The position numbers and the translations under genes are program-made. The notes beneath the pieces are model-generated. The model was not told the origin of the DNA and ran no database searches. It saw nothing but the letters and a program-made list of their open reading frames with translations. 64,000 nt of DNA from Lachnospiraceae bacterium (GTDB lineage Bacteria > Bacillota > Clostridia > Lachnospirales > Lachnospiraceae): assembly GCA_016286035.1 (NCBI GenBank), contig JAEERY010000072.1:1-64000 (forward strand), written 5' to 3'. Each line of letters begins with the position of its first letter. Position 1 is the stretch's first letter. Positions 39,651-50,308 of this stretch are shown one piece after another.

Positions 39651-40940
39651 TTACTGTTTTTTTGTTATGGATGTCTGTCCACCCATGTATGGCTGCAATA
39701 CTTCAGGGATCTTAACTGAACCGTCGGCCTGCAGGTTATTTTCCAAAAATGCTATGAGCATACGTGGCGGAGCAACAACTGTATTGTTAAGTGTATGAGC
39801 AAGATACTTGTTTCCGTCATCTCCGTTTATTCTGATCTTTAATCTTCTTGCCTGTGCATCGCCAAGATTTGAGCAGCTTCCTACTTCAAAGTACTTTTTC
39901 TGTCTGGGACTCCATGCCTCTACATCACATGATTTAACCTTAAGATCAGCAAGATCTCCTGAACAGCACTCAAGTGTTCTGACAGGAATATCAAGTGAAC
40001 GGAACAGATCAACGGTATTCTGCCACAGTTTGTCATACCATATCTTAGACTCCTCGGGCTTACAGATAACGACCATCTCCTGTTTCTCAAACTGATGTAT
40101 TCTGTATACACCACGCTCCTCGAGTCCGTGAGCACCCTTTTCTTTTCTAAAGCAAGGTGAATAACTTGTGAGTGTAAGAGGAAGCTGTTCCTCGGGAATG
40201 ATCTGATCGATGAATTTACCGATCATACTGTGCTCACTGGTACCGATAAGATAGAGATCTTCACCTTCGATCTTATACATCATGGCTTCCATCTCTGCAA
40301 AACTCATAACTCCGGTAACAACATTGCTTCTGATCATAAAAGGAGGAACACAGTATGTGAATCCCCTGTTTATCATAAAATCCCTTGCATAAGCGATAAC
40401 TGCGGAATGCAATCTTGCAATATCACCCATAAGATAATAGAATCCGTTTCCGGCAACTCTTCTTGCTGCATCAAGATCTATTCCGTTAAAGCTTTCCATG
40501 ATATCCGTATGATAAGGAATCTCAAAATCAGGAACTACCGGCTCGCCGAACTTTTCGATCTCAACATTAAAAGTATCATCCTTACCTATCGGTACGGAAG
40601 GATCTATGATATTCGGGATCACCATCATTATCTTGGTGATCTTTTCCTGTAATTCTTCTTCCATAGGCTCAAGCTCAGCGAGTCTTGCAGCAAGTTCTGC
40701 TACTTTCTTCTTTACAGCCTCAGCTTCTTCCTTTTTTCCCTGAGCCATAAGAGCACCGATCTCTTTAGAGATCTTGTTCCTTGAACTTCTGAGCTCGTCT
40801 GCCTCGGCTTTTGCTGCTCTTGACTGCTTATCAAGCTCGATAACCTCATCAACAAGCTCCAGCTTACTGTCCTGGAACTTCTTTTTGATATTTTCCTTTA
40901 CTGCTTCGGGATTTTCTCTTAAAAATTTGATGTCAATCAT
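39651..40940 (-). CDS. serS: Seryl-tRNA synthetase
   Basis: A 429-residue class II synthetase with an N-terminal coiled-coil arm (about 25-105) that holds the long variable arm of tRNA-Ser. Motif 2 is YSPCFRKEKGAHG and motif 3 is NTVVAPPRMLIAFLENN. It charges tRNA-Ser, and tRNA-Sec where present. Start behind GAGGTGC. Confidence 0.97.
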   Translation of the reverse strand: MIDIKFLRENPEAVKENIKKKFQDSKLELVDEVIELDKQSRAAKAEADELRSSRNKISKEIGALMAQGKKEEAEAVKKKVAELAARLAELEPMEEELQEKITKIMMVIPNIIDPSVPIGKDDTFNVEIEKFGEPVVPDFEIPYHTDIMESFNGIDLDAARRVAGNGFYYLMGDIARLHSAVIAYARDFMINRGFTYCVPPFMIRSNVVTGVMSFAEMEAMMYKIEGEDLYLIGTSEHSMIGKFIDQIIPEEQLPLTLTSYSPCFRKEKGAHGLEERGVYRIHQFEKQEMVVICKPEESKIWYDKLWQNTVDLFRSLDIPVRTLECCSGDLADLKVKSCDVEAWSPRQKKYFEVGSCSNLGDAQARRLKIRINGDDGNKYLAHTLNNTVVAPPRMLIAFLENNLQADGSVKIPEVLQPYMGGQTSITKKQ

Positions 40941-40952
40941 GTCTGCACCTCT

Positions 40953-42002
40953 TTAATCTATTACTTTATCTATAAATATATTCGTATATTCAAGAAGATC
41001 TCTGACGAGAATACCTTCGACTATCCTTCCCTGTCTGTCTGCTATTAGCTGTAAAACAGGTCTTTCCGGGAATCCTTTGTTCTGTCTGATAACGACAGCC
41101 ATCTCACCTGTATTGATGATGACTTTTACTCCCGAAGGATATACTGCAATAAAATCAAGCAATGTGTCAACCACATCCGCATCATATTTTATTCCCTTAT
41201 ATGCTTTCAGGTATTCAACTGCCTCATGAACCCTTTTTCTCTCATGTCCTATTCCGCAGATGGATTCATCAAAGAAATCACATGCCGATACAATCCTTGT
41301 GGTCTTCATGATATCTGGATTGTGAAGCGGATATCCTTCACCGTCAATCGTTTCATGATGCATGAGAATGATCTCTTTACTGGTCTTTGACAGCCATTCT
41401 TCATGCTGGATCGCACTGTAACCGTAGATTGGATGCTTTAAATACTCTTCTTTTTCAAGCATACCGGCTTCCATCATATCGGTATCTATGTAATCAACCG
41501 TTACATATCTTAAACCAAGATCGTGCAAAAGACATCCGATACCCATATCATGTATAAGATCATCCGTGATCTTCATTTTGATGGCAACCAGAGTGGAAAT
41601 AGTACATGTACTTATGCAGTGTTCGTAAAGATCTGCGCTTCTTTCCCTGATATCATATATCTGCTGAGTCACATTGTCATCATTTATGACATTTGTGATT
41701 ATCTTATCGGCAGCCTCCGCAATCTCTGTCATATCCTGGCTTTTGTTGTACATATGCTTGGATATGATATCTTTTACCTTTTCTTTGCACTTTTTTCCGA
41801 CTTCTTCACGGATAATGAGCTTTGTCTGAGCATCAAGCTCATTGTCTCTTACAAAAACCTCTTTTATTCCAAGTTCTTCTAGTCTCGGAATATAGGCGAC
41901 CTTAAGTAAAGTACCCTCTGCAAGTATCTCCTTGTAATCAGGGGTTACTATAGACCTAGCCAGTATCTCACTTCCGGTTATCTGATCAATCTTTACTAAT
42001 CT
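40953..42002 (-). CDS. HD-GYP domain cyclic-di-GMP phosphodiesterase-like protein
   Basis: About 350 residues. An HD-GYP domain (about 145-300) has GCLLHDLGLRYV, HHETIDGEGYPLHNP and a conserved Asp. The N-terminal part is a helical sensor region. HD-GYP proteins usually hydrolyse c-di-GMP. The start is a TTG at 42005 overlapping the DUF4446 stop; the exact start is uncertain by a codon. Confidence 0.85.
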   Translation of the reverse strand, partial: RLVKIDQITGSEILARSIVTPDYKEILAEGTLLKVAYIPRLEELGIKEVFVRDNELDAQTKLIIREEVGKKCKEKVKDIISKHMYNKSQDMTEIAEAADKIITNVINDDNVTQQIYDIRERSADLYEHCISTCTISTLVAIKMKITDDLIHDMGIGCLLHDLGLRYVTVDYIDTDMMEAGMLEKEEYLKHPIYGYSAIQHEEWLSKTSKEIILMHHETIDGEGYPLHNPDIMKTTRIVSACDFFDESICGIGHERKRVHEAVEYLKAYKGIKYDADVVDTLLDFIAVYPSGVKVIINTGEMAVVIRQNKGFPERPVLQLIADRQGRIVEGILVRDLLEYTNIFIDKVID

Positions 42003-42514
42003 CAATCCTGTGTACCAATCGCTTTTTCAAGGGCAATTCTTTCTTCACTGCCCAGTTCCAGTTCACATCTGCCTTCATATATCTCTTTTGTATATGTATA
42101 GCATCCATCAGAAGTATGTACCGAATTCAGAATGAATCCGTTGTTTTCCTCATCAAGTAGTGCGAGAGAGAAGCTTAACATGCCTCCCATCTGCTGATAT
42201 GCATCATATTTTACAATGCCGATCTTTTGAAATGTTCTTGTAAGCACTCTGAAGATCTGTCTGATATCTGAACGATTCGCATTTACCACTTTTTTGATCT
42301 TGTTATTGTCTTCAAAAAGCTTGGCTATCGCATCTTCAAGACTTTCAGCACTGCTTCCCTTCATAAATTTGGCATATTTTCTCTGAAGTCTGATTTCTCT
42401 GTAAATAAATATGCCTAACAGAATTATCAAAACTATTACAATAATGAACAGAGCTATTATCAGGTAGCCTATATCTACACCCAACCCCATTCTCGTCAAT
42501 ACATCACTGGTCAT
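42002..42514 (-). CDS. DUF4446 family membrane protein
   Basis: A 170-residue protein with one N-terminal helix (LIIALFIIVIVLIILLGIFI) and a cytoplasmic domain with KVVNANRSDIRQIFRVLTRTFQKIG. DUF4446 genes are usually found beside parB, as here. Function unknown. Confidence 0.85.
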   Translation of the reverse strand: MTSDVLTRMGLGVDIGYLIIALFIIVIVLIILLGIFIYREIRLQRKYAKFMKGSSAESLEDAIAKLFEDNNKIKKVVNANRSDIRQIFRVLTRTFQKIGIVKYDAYQQMGGMLSFSLALLDEENNGFILNSVHTSDGCYTYTKEIYEGRCELELGSEERIALEKAIGTQD

Positions 42515-42526
42515 TATATTTACCTG

Positions 42527-43408
42527 CTATCTCTTTATTAACTCTACGATCCTGTCTAAATCTTCATGACTGTAAAACTCGATCTCTACTTTACCGGATC
42601 CTTCTCCGCCTTTAGACAGTATTGAAACCTTTGTTCCAAGTATAAGTTTTAACTGTTCCTCAAGATTTGAATAAACAACCTGCAGAGAATCATTGATCTT
42701 TTTCTTCTGTTTTGCGGGTTTATTAAGGCTCTTTATATATTTCTCAACATCTCTGACACTCATCTTTTCATCAAAGATCTTCTCAGCGATCTCTACCTGC
42801 TCGGTAGGATTCTCTATAGAGATTATCGCTCTCGCATGACCTGTCGAAAGCTTTCCGTCAACGATCATCTGCTGAACTTCCTCGGTAAGCTTAAGTAATC
42901 TGAGTGAGTTGGTAATAGTCGTTCTGTTCTTTGAAACCTTCTCAGCGACCTCATCCTGCTTTAAGTTAAACTCATCAAGGAGTCTCTTATAAGCCATGGC
43001 TTCTTCAATGGGATTGAGATCTTCACGCTGAATGTTTTCAATTATTGATATCTCAACGATCTCCTGCTCGGTAAATTTCCTTATAATAACAGGAATCTCT
43101 TTGAGTCCGGCGATCTTGCAGGCTCTCCATCTTCTCTCACCTGCGATTATCTCATAATATCCGTCCCTGTCCTGAACAAGAATGGGCTGTAAGAGTCCTA
43201 CCTGTTTGATCGAATCAGCCAGTTCTATGAGAGCATCCTCATCAAATACCTTTCTTGGCTGATCTCTGTTAGGCTCAACAAGATTGATATCAACCACCGA
43301 ATCCGGTGTCTGAGCTTTGTCTTTTTTCTGTTTATTGTCCGGAGTATCCAATACATTACTCGGTATTAAACTGTCCAGTCCTTTTCCTAATCCCTTCTTA
43401 GCTGCCAT
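42527..43408 (-). CDS. parB: Chromosome partitioning protein ParB (Spo0J)
   Basis: A 293-residue protein with the CTPase motif GERRWRACK, the helix-turn-helix region KQDEVAEKVSKNRTTITNSL that binds parS, and a C-terminal dimerisation domain. It loads at parS and recruits SMC. Directly follows parA. Confidence 0.97.
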   Translation of the reverse strand: MAAKKGLGKGLDSLIPSNVLDTPDNKQKKDKAQTPDSVVDINLVEPNRDQPRKVFDEDALIELADSIKQVGLLQPILVQDRDGYYEIIAGERRWRACKIAGLKEIPVIIRKFTEQEIVEISIIENIQREDLNPIEEAMAYKRLLDEFNLKQDEVAEKVSKNRTTITNSLRLLKLTEEVQQMIVDGKLSTGHARAIISIENPTEQVEIAEKIFDEKMSVRDVEKYIKSLNKPAKQKKKINDSLQVVYSNLEEQLKLILGTKVSILSKGGEGSGKVEIEFYSHEDLDRIVELIKR

Positions 43409-43429
43409 TTTCTAAGTTCCTTTCTTGAA

Positions 43430-44191
43430 CTATTGATTGTTGATGATCTCTTTTGCAAGATTTCTGTAGCTTTCCGCTCCGGAAGACTTTGGATCGTACA
43501 TACATATAGGCATTCCGTAACTCGGTGCCTCGGCCAGTCTTATATTTCTCGGAATAAGTGTATCAAACACTTTCTGATGGAAATTCTCTTTAACATTATC
43601 TACGACCTGGGCTGAAAGGTTTGTTCTGGAATCATACATAGTAAACACAACACCTTCCATTGCAAGTCTGGGATTAAGTCTTTCTTTTACCAGATTTACG
43701 GTATGTATCAGCTGACTGAGACCTTCAAGCGCATAATACTCACACTGGATCGGTACAAGAACTGTATTTGCGGTTGTCATGGCATTAACCGTAAGCATGC
43801 TGAGAGACGGAGGACAGTCTATAAATATATAATCATATTTATCAATGACCCAGTCTATCTCATTCTTTAATATGTATTCTTTCTTATCTACACCGATAAG
43901 TTCTATCTCAGCTGCAGCAAGATTAACATTTGACGGAATAACAGATACGTTCTCAATGACATCTTTTATTATACATTCACCGACAGAGCACTCACCGAGG
44001 ATTAGTTCGTACACAGTATTTTCTATATTGTTCTTATCAACGCCAAGTCCGCTGGTCGTATTTCCCTGTGGATCCATGTCGATCACAAGTACTTTTTTGC
44101 CAAGTTCAGCCAGGGAAGCGGACAGATTTATCGAAGTTGTGGTCTTTCCGACTCCGCCTTTCTGATTGGCGATTGCTATAACTCTACCCAT
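43430..44191 (-). CDS. parA: Chromosome partitioning ATPase ParA (Soj)
   Basis: A 253-residue deviant Walker A ATPase (KGGVGKTT) with Walker B IDCPPSLSMLT. It segregates origins and, as Soj, regulates DnaA. parS sites lie immediately upstream. Confidence 0.97.
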   Translation of the reverse strand: MGRVIAIANQKGGVGKTTTSINLSASLAELGKKVLVIDMDPQGNTTSGLGVDKNNIENTVYELILGECSVGECIIKDVIENVSVIPSNVNLAAAEIELIGVDKKEYILKNEIDWVIDKYDYIFIDCPPSLSMLTVNAMTTANTVLVPIQCEYYALEGLSQLIHTVNLVKERLNPRLAMEGVVFTMYDSRTNLSAQVVDNVKENFHQKVFDTLIPRNIRLAEAPSYGMPICMYDPKSSGAESYRNLAKEIINNQ

Positions 44192-44359
44192 TTATTTATA
44201 ATCTCCATTCTAATATGCTATGTCACTGATTATAACATTATCTTTTTTTATAATCCATAAAGTAGAGTGTGAAATAATAACCAAAAAATGTTTCACAATT
44301 TCTCTATTTTTCTATATAAAAATGTTTCACAGACTATTGACCAAAATATAGTGGTCACA

Positions 44360-44375
44360 TGTTTCATGTGAAACA
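44360..44375. other. parS site, one mismatch
   Basis: TGTTTCATGTGAAACA differs from the parS consensus TGTTTCACGTGAAACA at one central base. It is upstream of parA. Half-sites TGTTTCAC also occur near 44290 and 44322. Confidence 0.85.
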
Positions 44376-44409
44376 TTATATTGTGTAACCATGTATGGGT
44401 CCTGAACCA

Positions 44410-44425
44410 TGTTTCACGTGAAACA
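44410..44425. other. parS site, perfect consensus
   Basis: TGTTTCACGTGAAACA is the exact 16-bp ParB-binding palindrome. It is 50 bp from the first site, between parA and the response-regulator gene. Confidence 0.95.
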
Positions 44426-44431
44426 TTTATT

Positions 44432-45070
44432 CTAGATCCTAGTTATATTATTCTTTATTGCAAAGACCGCAGCCTGAGTACGATCATTTACTTCAAGTTT
44501 TTCAAATATATGAGACAGATGATTCTTGACTGTTCTTTCACTTATGTTTATTGCTTTTGCAATATCCATGTTCTTCATTCCCGAAGAAACCATTGCAAGA
44601 AGTTCCATTTCTCTGCTCGTAAGAAGCTTGATCTTATCTTTATCTGTATCTCTGTTTATAAGATAATTATTCAGATAAGGTAAAAGCTCTGGCTGGATGT
44701 AATCTTTTCCGGCATTTACTTCATATATTGCCCTGTACAGTTCATCATAATGAATTGTTTTTAGAAGATATCCATCAGTTTTTAAATCGACAGCTTTTAC
44801 AAGATATTCTATCTCGTTGTGCATCGTTAGCAATATTACTTTTATATCGATCTTTTTCTTTCTGATGAACTCCAGTATTTTAATACCGTCTTTATCCGGC
44901 ATATTTATATCTAAAAGAATAATATCGATATCATGATTACGGACACCATAAATAAACTCCGTTTCCGAAGCCGCTTCACAAACAACCCTAAGGTTTTTGT
45001 CCTTTTCAATAAGAGCTTTCAGACCTTCACGAAATAACACGTGATCGTCCATAATCATAATATTGATCAT
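44432..45070 (-). CDS. NarL/FixJ-family response regulator
   Basis: A 212-residue protein with a receiver domain (MDDH, phosphorylated Asp in IILLDINMPD, Lys in GYLLKTI) and a LuxR-type HTH (LTSREMELLAMVSSGMKNMD, then NISERTVKNHLSHIF). No histidine kinase is adjacent. Its start overlaps rsmG (ATGA), and its 3' end borders parS. Confidence 0.92.
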   Translation of the reverse strand: MINIMIMDDHVLFREGLKALIEKDKNLRVVCEAASETEFIYGVRNHDIDIILLDINMPDKDGIKILEFIRKKKIDIKVILLTMHNEIEYLVKAVDLKTDGYLLKTIHYDELYRAIYEVNAGKDYIQPELLPYLNNYLINRDTDKDKIKLLTSREMELLAMVSSGMKNMDIAKAINISERTVKNHLSHIFEKLEVNDRTQAAVFAIKNNITRI

Positions 45071-45780
45071 CTTAAAGGTTCCTTTGCAGGAGTTCCTGCT
45101 TTACGGGGATACTTTTTCGGTGTGCAACTTATCTTATCTATGATTATAAATGTTCTGTTGTTTCCATCCAAGTCAAAATCTATTCTTTTTTGAAAAGATC
45201 CGCCCATTATCTTTATGGCATGATCCGCATCCTTTATTTCATCGGTCGCTTTTTCTGATTTATAAGAAACAAATGATCCGTTTATCTTTACAAAAGGAAT
45301 ACAAAGTTCTGAAAGTGTACTTAAATTTGCAACTGCACGGGATACGCAAAGATCATACATTTCTCTGTGTTTTGTTTCTTTTGCAATATCTTCGGCTCTT
45401 CCGTGAACGGTATAAATATCTTTAAGAGTTAATTCACTTATTACCTCATTAAGAAAGTTAAGTCTTTTATTTAATGAATCAAGTAATGTCACATGAATAT
45501 CCGGAAACATGATCTTTATCGGTATACCAGGAAAACCAGCTCCGGTGCCAACATCAATTATAGAAGATACCTTAGACATGTCATAAGCCTTGATTATCGA
45601 AACTGAATCGAGAAAATGTTTTACGAATACTTCTTTGTACTCTGTTATAGTAGTAAGGTTTATCTTCTCATTCCATTCGATCAGCATTTCATAATATCTA
45701 TCAAACGAAGAAAGCTGAGCATCTGACGGTTCAAATCCATATGCAGTTAACTGTTCCTTAAAAAACTCATTTTCTTTCAT
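45067..45780 (-). CDS. rsmG: 16S rRNA (guanine-527-N7)-methyltransferase
   Basis: A 237-residue methyltransferase with the SAM motif IIDVGTGAGFPGIPIK. It methylates G527 of 16S rRNA. It is in the conserved mnmE-mnmG-rsmG-parA order, though a MazG-type gene and a response regulator interrupt that order. Confidence 0.96.
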   Translation of the reverse strand: MKENEFFKEQLTAYGFEPSDAQLSSFDRYYEMLIEWNEKINLTTITEYKEVFVKHFLDSVSIIKAYDMSKVSSIIDVGTGAGFPGIPIKIMFPDIHVTLLDSLNKRLNFLNEVISELTLKDIYTVHGRAEDIAKETKHREMYDLCVSRAVANLSTLSELCIPFVKINGSFVSYKSEKATDEIKDADHAIKIMGGSFQKRIDFDLDGNNRTFIIIDKISCTPKKYPRKAGTPAKEPLR

Positions 45781-45787
45781 TGTACTA

Positions 45788-46264
45788 TTAATGCTTAAAA
45801 CCTTTTCTATCCTGAGCTTTACCTATCAGATCCTTTGATTCTTTCATTGCATCTTCCAAATATGCAACCTGCCATTCCTTACCGGCTTTTTCCTGTTTCT
45901 TTATATCTTCCCATGCTTTATGTCTTTCTTCATCGGAAGCAAATTCAACTCCGCTGAATACGTGTGGGTGACGCCTTATCATTTTTTCATTTATTGTTGC
46001 CGCCACATCATCAAATGTGAAAAGGCCCTCTTCCTGAGCGATAACAGCATGAAACATGACTTGAAGCAAAAGATCGCCGAGTTCTTCTTTAAGATTATCA
46101 GCATCTCCGGTCTTATCAAGTATGTTTATACCGCAAATAACTTCAGAAGCCTCTTCAATACATGCAGCTTTTAGACTTTCATGAGTCTGTATCTTATCCC
46201 AAGGACATCCGTTTTCAGATCTTAATTTTTCTACGATCTCTTTTAATCTTTCTATTTCTGACAT
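45788..46264 (-). CDS. MazG-family nucleotide pyrophosphohydrolase
   Basis: A 158-residue single MazG domain: LRSENGCPWDKIQTHESLK, EEASEVICGINI and LKEELGDLLLQVMFHAVIA. This half-length form removes aberrant nucleoside triphosphates. It sits between mnmG and rsmG. Confidence 0.92.
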   Translation of the reverse strand: MSEIERLKEIVEKLRSENGCPWDKIQTHESLKAACIEEASEVICGINILDKTGDADNLKEELGDLLLQVMFHAVIAQEEGLFTFDDVAATINEKMIRRHPHVFSGVEFASDEERHKAWEDIKKQEKAGKEWQVAYLEDAMKESKDLIGKAQDRKGFKH

Positions 46265-46269
46265 ATGAT

Positions 46270-48216
46270 CTACCTTTGTCTATCAGGATATTTGGAACTC
46301 AAATAAACCAACAAAACCGATATGTCCGCCGGTGAGACTCCCGATATTCTCGAAGCCTGTCCCACATTTACCGGAGCAAACATCTTTAACTTCTGCCTAG
46401 CTTCTTTTCGAAGACTGTTAACATCATCATAATCGATATCCACAGGTATCTTTTTACTCTCCATCTTTTTAAAGCTGTTTACCTGTGAGATCTGTCTCTT
46501 TATATATCCTTCGTATTTTATCTCTATCTCAACCTGTTCAATAACTTCTTTCGGAAGATCTTTTCTGTTATCATCAATCTCGGCAAGAGAGAAATAATCA
46601 AATTCAGGTCTGCACATAAGTTCCGCAAGTGAACATCCTGTTCTTAAAGCCGGTGAACCATGTTTTTCCATAAACTCACCGATTCTAGAATTAGCCCCGA
46701 CTATCGTTGTCTTTAATCTTTCGATCTCTGATGATATCATTTCTTCTTTTTTCAGAAGTTGTTCATACTGTTTATCACTGATCAAACCTATCTCATAGCC
46801 TTTTTTTCTTAAACGCAGATCTGCATTGTCCTGTCTTAAAAGCAGTCTGTATTCAGCTCTTGATGTCATCATTCTGTACGGTTCGAAGCTTTCCTTTGTA
46901 ACAAGATCATCTATGAGTACTCCGATATAACCTTCGGATCTGTCAATGATAAGGGGTTCTTTTCCTTTTATCTGCATTGCTGCATTTATACCGGCGATAA
47001 GTCCCTGTGCCGCTGCTTCCTCATATCCGCTGCTTCCGTTAAACTGTCCGCCTGCAAAAAGACCCTTAACTTTCTTGAATTCCAAAGTGGGATACAACTG
47101 CATTGCATCAATACAGTCATATTCGATGGCATATGCGTTTCTTACAATCTTGCAGTTTTCAAGTCCCGATACTGTTCTGTACATCGCAAGCTGAACGTCT
47201 TCTGGAAGAGAAGAGCTCATGCCACCGACATACATTTCATTTGTGTGTAATCCTTCAGGTTCAATAAATACCTGATGTTTATCTTTTTCGGGAAACTTTA
47301 CTACTTTATCCTCTATTGAAGGACAGTATCTTGGACCTGTTCCTTCGATAACTCCCGCATATATGGGTGATCTGTCAAGATTAGCCCTGATTATCTTATG
47401 TGTTTCTTCATTAGTATATGTAAGAAAACATGGAACCTGATCTATCTGAACACTTTCCGGATCTGTAGAAAATGAAAAAGGAATGATCCTCTCATCTCCG
47501 TACTGAGGTACCATCTTTGAAAAATCGATAGTCCTCTTATCCATTCTTGCAGGGGTTCCTGTCTTAAATCTTCTTAGTTCTATTCCAAGTTTTTTTATTG
47601 AATCAGGTAGAGAATTTGCAGGTTGAAGACCGTTTGGTCCTGTATATGTTATCGCTTCACCGCAAAGACATCTTGCTCTAAGATATGTTCCAGTACAAAG
47701 AACAACAGCTTTGCATTCATAAACCGCACCTGTGTATATCTTTACTCCACCAATAACAGGATCAGAGGTTTTTTTATACTCGCTTACATTGTTTTGCTCA
47801 TCAAGATGCTCTATATCCTCAACAGTTAGAAGATCAGTTACTTCTCCCTGCTTGATAGTCAGATGATCCTGATTTTCCAAAACCTTTCTCATAGCTCTGG
47901 TGTATTCTGCTTTATCGGCCTGTGCTCTGAGTGAATGAACGGCAGGACCTTTTGAAACATTAAGCATCTTTGACTGAATAAAGGTCTTGTCTATATTTTT
48001 TCCCATTTCTCCGCCAAGAGCATCAACTTCTCTTACAAGATGTCCCTTTGAGCTTCCTCCGACATTCGGATTACAGGGCATGAGAGCAATACTGTCAACA
48101 CTGACAGTAAATATAACTGTTTCCAAACCGAGGCGTGCGCATGCTAAGGCTGCTTCACAACCTGCATGACCTGCACCAACTACACATACATCTACTTTTT
48201 CTCTTATCCTGCTCAT
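46270..48216 (-). CDS. mnmG: tRNA uridine 5-carboxymethylaminomethyl modification enzyme MnmG
   Basis: A 648-residue FAD protein with dinucleotide-binding [15 protein letters not shown] and the downstream Cys motifs ([24 protein letters not shown]). It works with MnmE on wobble U34 of several tRNAs. Start directly abuts the mnmE stop. Confidence 0.97.
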   Translation of the reverse strand: MSRIREKVDVCVVGAGHAGCEAALACARLGLETVIFTVSVDSIALMPCNPNVGGSSKGHLVREVDALGGEMGKNIDKTFIQSKMLNVSKGPAVHSLRAQADKAEYTRAMRKVLENQDHLTIKQGEVTDLLTVEDIEHLDEQNNVSEYKKTSDPVIGGVKIYTGAVYECKAVVLCTGTYLRARCLCGEAITYTGPNGLQPANSLPDSIKKLGIELRRFKTGTPARMDKRTIDFSKMVPQYGDERIIPFSFSTDPESVQIDQVPCFLTYTNEETHKIIRANLDRSPIYAGVIEGTGPRYCPSIEDKVVKFPEKDKHQVFIEPEGLHTNEMYVGGMSSSLPEDVQLAMYRTVSGLENCKIVRNAYAIEYDCIDAMQLYPTLEFKKVKGLFAGGQFNGSSGYEEAAAQGLIAGINAAMQIKGKEPLIIDRSEGYIGVLIDDLVTKESFEPYRMMTSRAEYRLLLRQDNADLRLRKKGYEIGLISDKQYEQLLKKEEMISSEIERLKTTIVGANSRIGEFMEKHGSPALRTGCSLAELMCRPEFDYFSLAEIDDNRKDLPKEVIEQVEIEIKYEGYIKRQISQVNSFKKMESKKIPVDIDYDDVNSLRKEARQKLKMFAPVNVGQASRISGVSPADISVLLVYLSSKYPDRQR

Positions 48217-49605
48217 TTACTTACCCATACAGAACTTGGCAAATATCTCATTTACCAGATCTTCACTTATCTCCTCACCAATAATATTTCCAAGTGAAGT
48301 ATAAGCACTCATCATATCAATTGTCAGAAAATCCTCAGGCATGCCATCATCTAAGCTTCTTTTTACAAGTCTTAAACTCTCAACTGCTTCATGGATCTTC
48401 TCTTTATGTCTTAGATTTGTTATAAGTATCTCATTATTTGAGAATATATTATTGGTGAATACAAATCTCTTCACCATATCCTCAAATCCCTCTAAACCTA
48501 TATGTTCCTTTGCCGATATCTTTATGATATCAATATTTTCTTCATCAGAAAACTCGGATAATACCTCTTCTTCAGATATAAAAGGCTCAAGATCACTCTT
48601 ATTGTATATGATTATCACATTTTTATTTCTTATAAGATCTACTATATGTTGATCATTTTCATCAAGTTTTGACGATGAATCCACAACATATAGTATAAGA
48701 TCAGCATCATCAATATAATTCTTTGATATCTCAACACCGATCTTTTCAACTTCATCTTTTGCTGTTCTTATACCGGCAGTATCTACAAGATTTAAACTGA
48801 TATCACCAATCCTGACATGCTGTTCAAGCGCATCTCTTGTGGTTCCTGCTATATCCGTTACTATAGCTTTTTCCTTACCAAGAAGCATATTTAAAAATGA
48901 AGACTTGCCTGCATTAGGTTTACCTGTTATTACAGTAAGTATACCTTCTTTTACTATCTGGCCATCCGCAGCTGATTCTTCCATTTTTTCAAGTTCTTTA
49001 AGTATCGGATCTATCTTTTCATAGAGTTTTTCACTGTATCCTTCAAGACTGATATGTTCAGGATCATCCAAAGCTGATTCAATAAAAGCTGTCTCATGAA
49101 GTAAAGTATCTCTGAACAGACTTATCTTTTTATATATATCACCTTTAAGCTGTTTGACAGATGCTTTAAGAGCCATATCATTATCAGCACTTATCACATC
49201 CATGATAGCTTCGGCTCTTGTCAGATCTATCCTTCCGTTCAAAAAAGCTCTTTTTGTGAATTCTCCCGGAAGAGCAAGCCTTGCACCGTTTTGTATTACA
49301 ATATCGAGTATTTTTTTTGTAATAAGGATTCCACCATGACAGTTTATCTCAACTGTATCTTCGGTTGTATAGCTTCTTGGAGATTTCATAATATTCAGTA
49401 TGACTTCATCTATGATTTCTTCGTTTGAAACGATAAAACCATAATGAATAGTATGACTTTCATAATCAAAAACGCTCTTTTTATCGGCACTCTTAAATAT
49501 TTTGTCAGCAATAGAAAAAGCGTCAGGACCACTGACGCGGATAATCGATATACCAGATTCACTTAATCCTGTTGCAATAGCTGCAATGGTTTCAACACTG
49601 TTCAT
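48217..49605 (-). CDS. mnmE: tRNA modification GTPase MnmE
   Basis: A 462-residue protein with an N-terminal folate-binding domain, a G domain (GKPNAGKSS, DIAGTTRD, NKSD) inserted in a helical domain, and the catalytic C-terminal FCMGK. Start ATG follows AGGA; the 13-codon longer frame is disfavoured. Confidence 0.97.
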   Translation of the reverse strand: MNSVETIAAIATGLSESGISIIRVSGPDAFSIADKIFKSADKKSVFDYESHTIHYGFIVSNEEIIDEVILNIMKSPRSYTTEDTVEINCHGGILITKKILDIVIQNGARLALPGEFTKRAFLNGRIDLTRAEAIMDVISADNDMALKASVKQLKGDIYKKISLFRDTLLHETAFIESALDDPEHISLEGYSEKLYEKIDPILKELEKMEESAADGQIVKEGILTVITGKPNAGKSSFLNMLLGKEKAIVTDIAGTTRDALEQHVRIGDISLNLVDTAGIRTAKDEVEKIGVEISKNYIDDADLILYVVDSSSKLDENDQHIVDLIRNKNVIIIYNKSDLEPFISEEEVLSEFSDEENIDIIKISAKEHIGLEGFEDMVKRFVFTNNIFSNNEILITNLRHKEKIHEAVESLRLVKRSLDDGMPEDFLTIDMMSAYTSLGNIIGEEISEDLVNEIFAKFCMGK

Positions 49606-49660
49606 CTGAAAAATCCTTCTTATAAGTAAGAGGAGGATTTTCATCCTCCTCTTAAATAAC

Positions 49661-50284
49661 TTATTTCTTCATTGTAACAACTACATGTCTGAACGGTTCA
49701 TCACCTTCACTGTGAGTTGTAACAAATTTGTCATTCTGAAGAGCTGAATGGATTATCCTTCTTTCATAAGGATTCATAGGTTCAAGAGAAACGCTTCTCT
49801 TTGTTCTTTTAACCTTGAATGCAATATTCTTTGCAAGATTTTCAAGTGTATCCTGTCTTCTCTTCCTGTAGTTTTCGGTATCAACCTTAACTCTGATGTA
49901 ATCTTCTTCACCTTTGTTTACAACTAAAGATGTAAGATACTGGAGTGAATCAAGAGTCTGACCTCTCTTACCTATAAGGACTCCCATATCATCTCCTGAA
50001 AGATCGATAACCATTTCCTTGTTCTCTGAATCATATTCAACATTGATAACAACGACCATATTCATAGCTGCAAATACTTCATTCAAAAATGCTTTTGCAT
50101 TATCTATGATCGAAGATTTGATCCTTGCCTTGATGATAGCATCCTTGGATCCTATACCTAAGAATCCAGCAGATCCTTCATTTACAACTTCGTACTCAAG
50201 TTTATCACTTGTAACACCAAGTTCCTTGCAAGCTTCAGTGATCGCATCATCCAATGTTTTTGCACTAAATTCTTTATAGTCCAT
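49661..50284 (-). CDS. jag: Jag (KhpB), SpoIIIJ-associated RNA-binding protein
   Basis: A 207-residue protein with a Jag N-terminal domain (EFSAKTLDDAITEACKELGV), a KH domain (IGKRGQTLDSLQYLTSL) and an R3H domain (PMNPYERRIIHSALQ). It lies next to yidC and binds RNA; role in cell wall and division. Confidence 0.96.
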   Translation of the reverse strand: MDYKEFSAKTLDDAITEACKELGVTSDKLEYEVVNEGSAGFLGIGSKDAIIKARIKSSIIDNAKAFLNEVFAAMNMVVVINVEYDSENKEMVIDLSGDDMGVLIGKRGQTLDSLQYLTSLVVNKGEEDYIRVKVDTENYRKRRQDTLENLAKNIAFKVKRTKRSVSLEPMNPYERRIIHSALQNDKFVTTHSEGDEPFRHVVVTMKK

Positions 50285-50308
50285 ATTTTTCCCCTACTTT
50301 AACATTTC

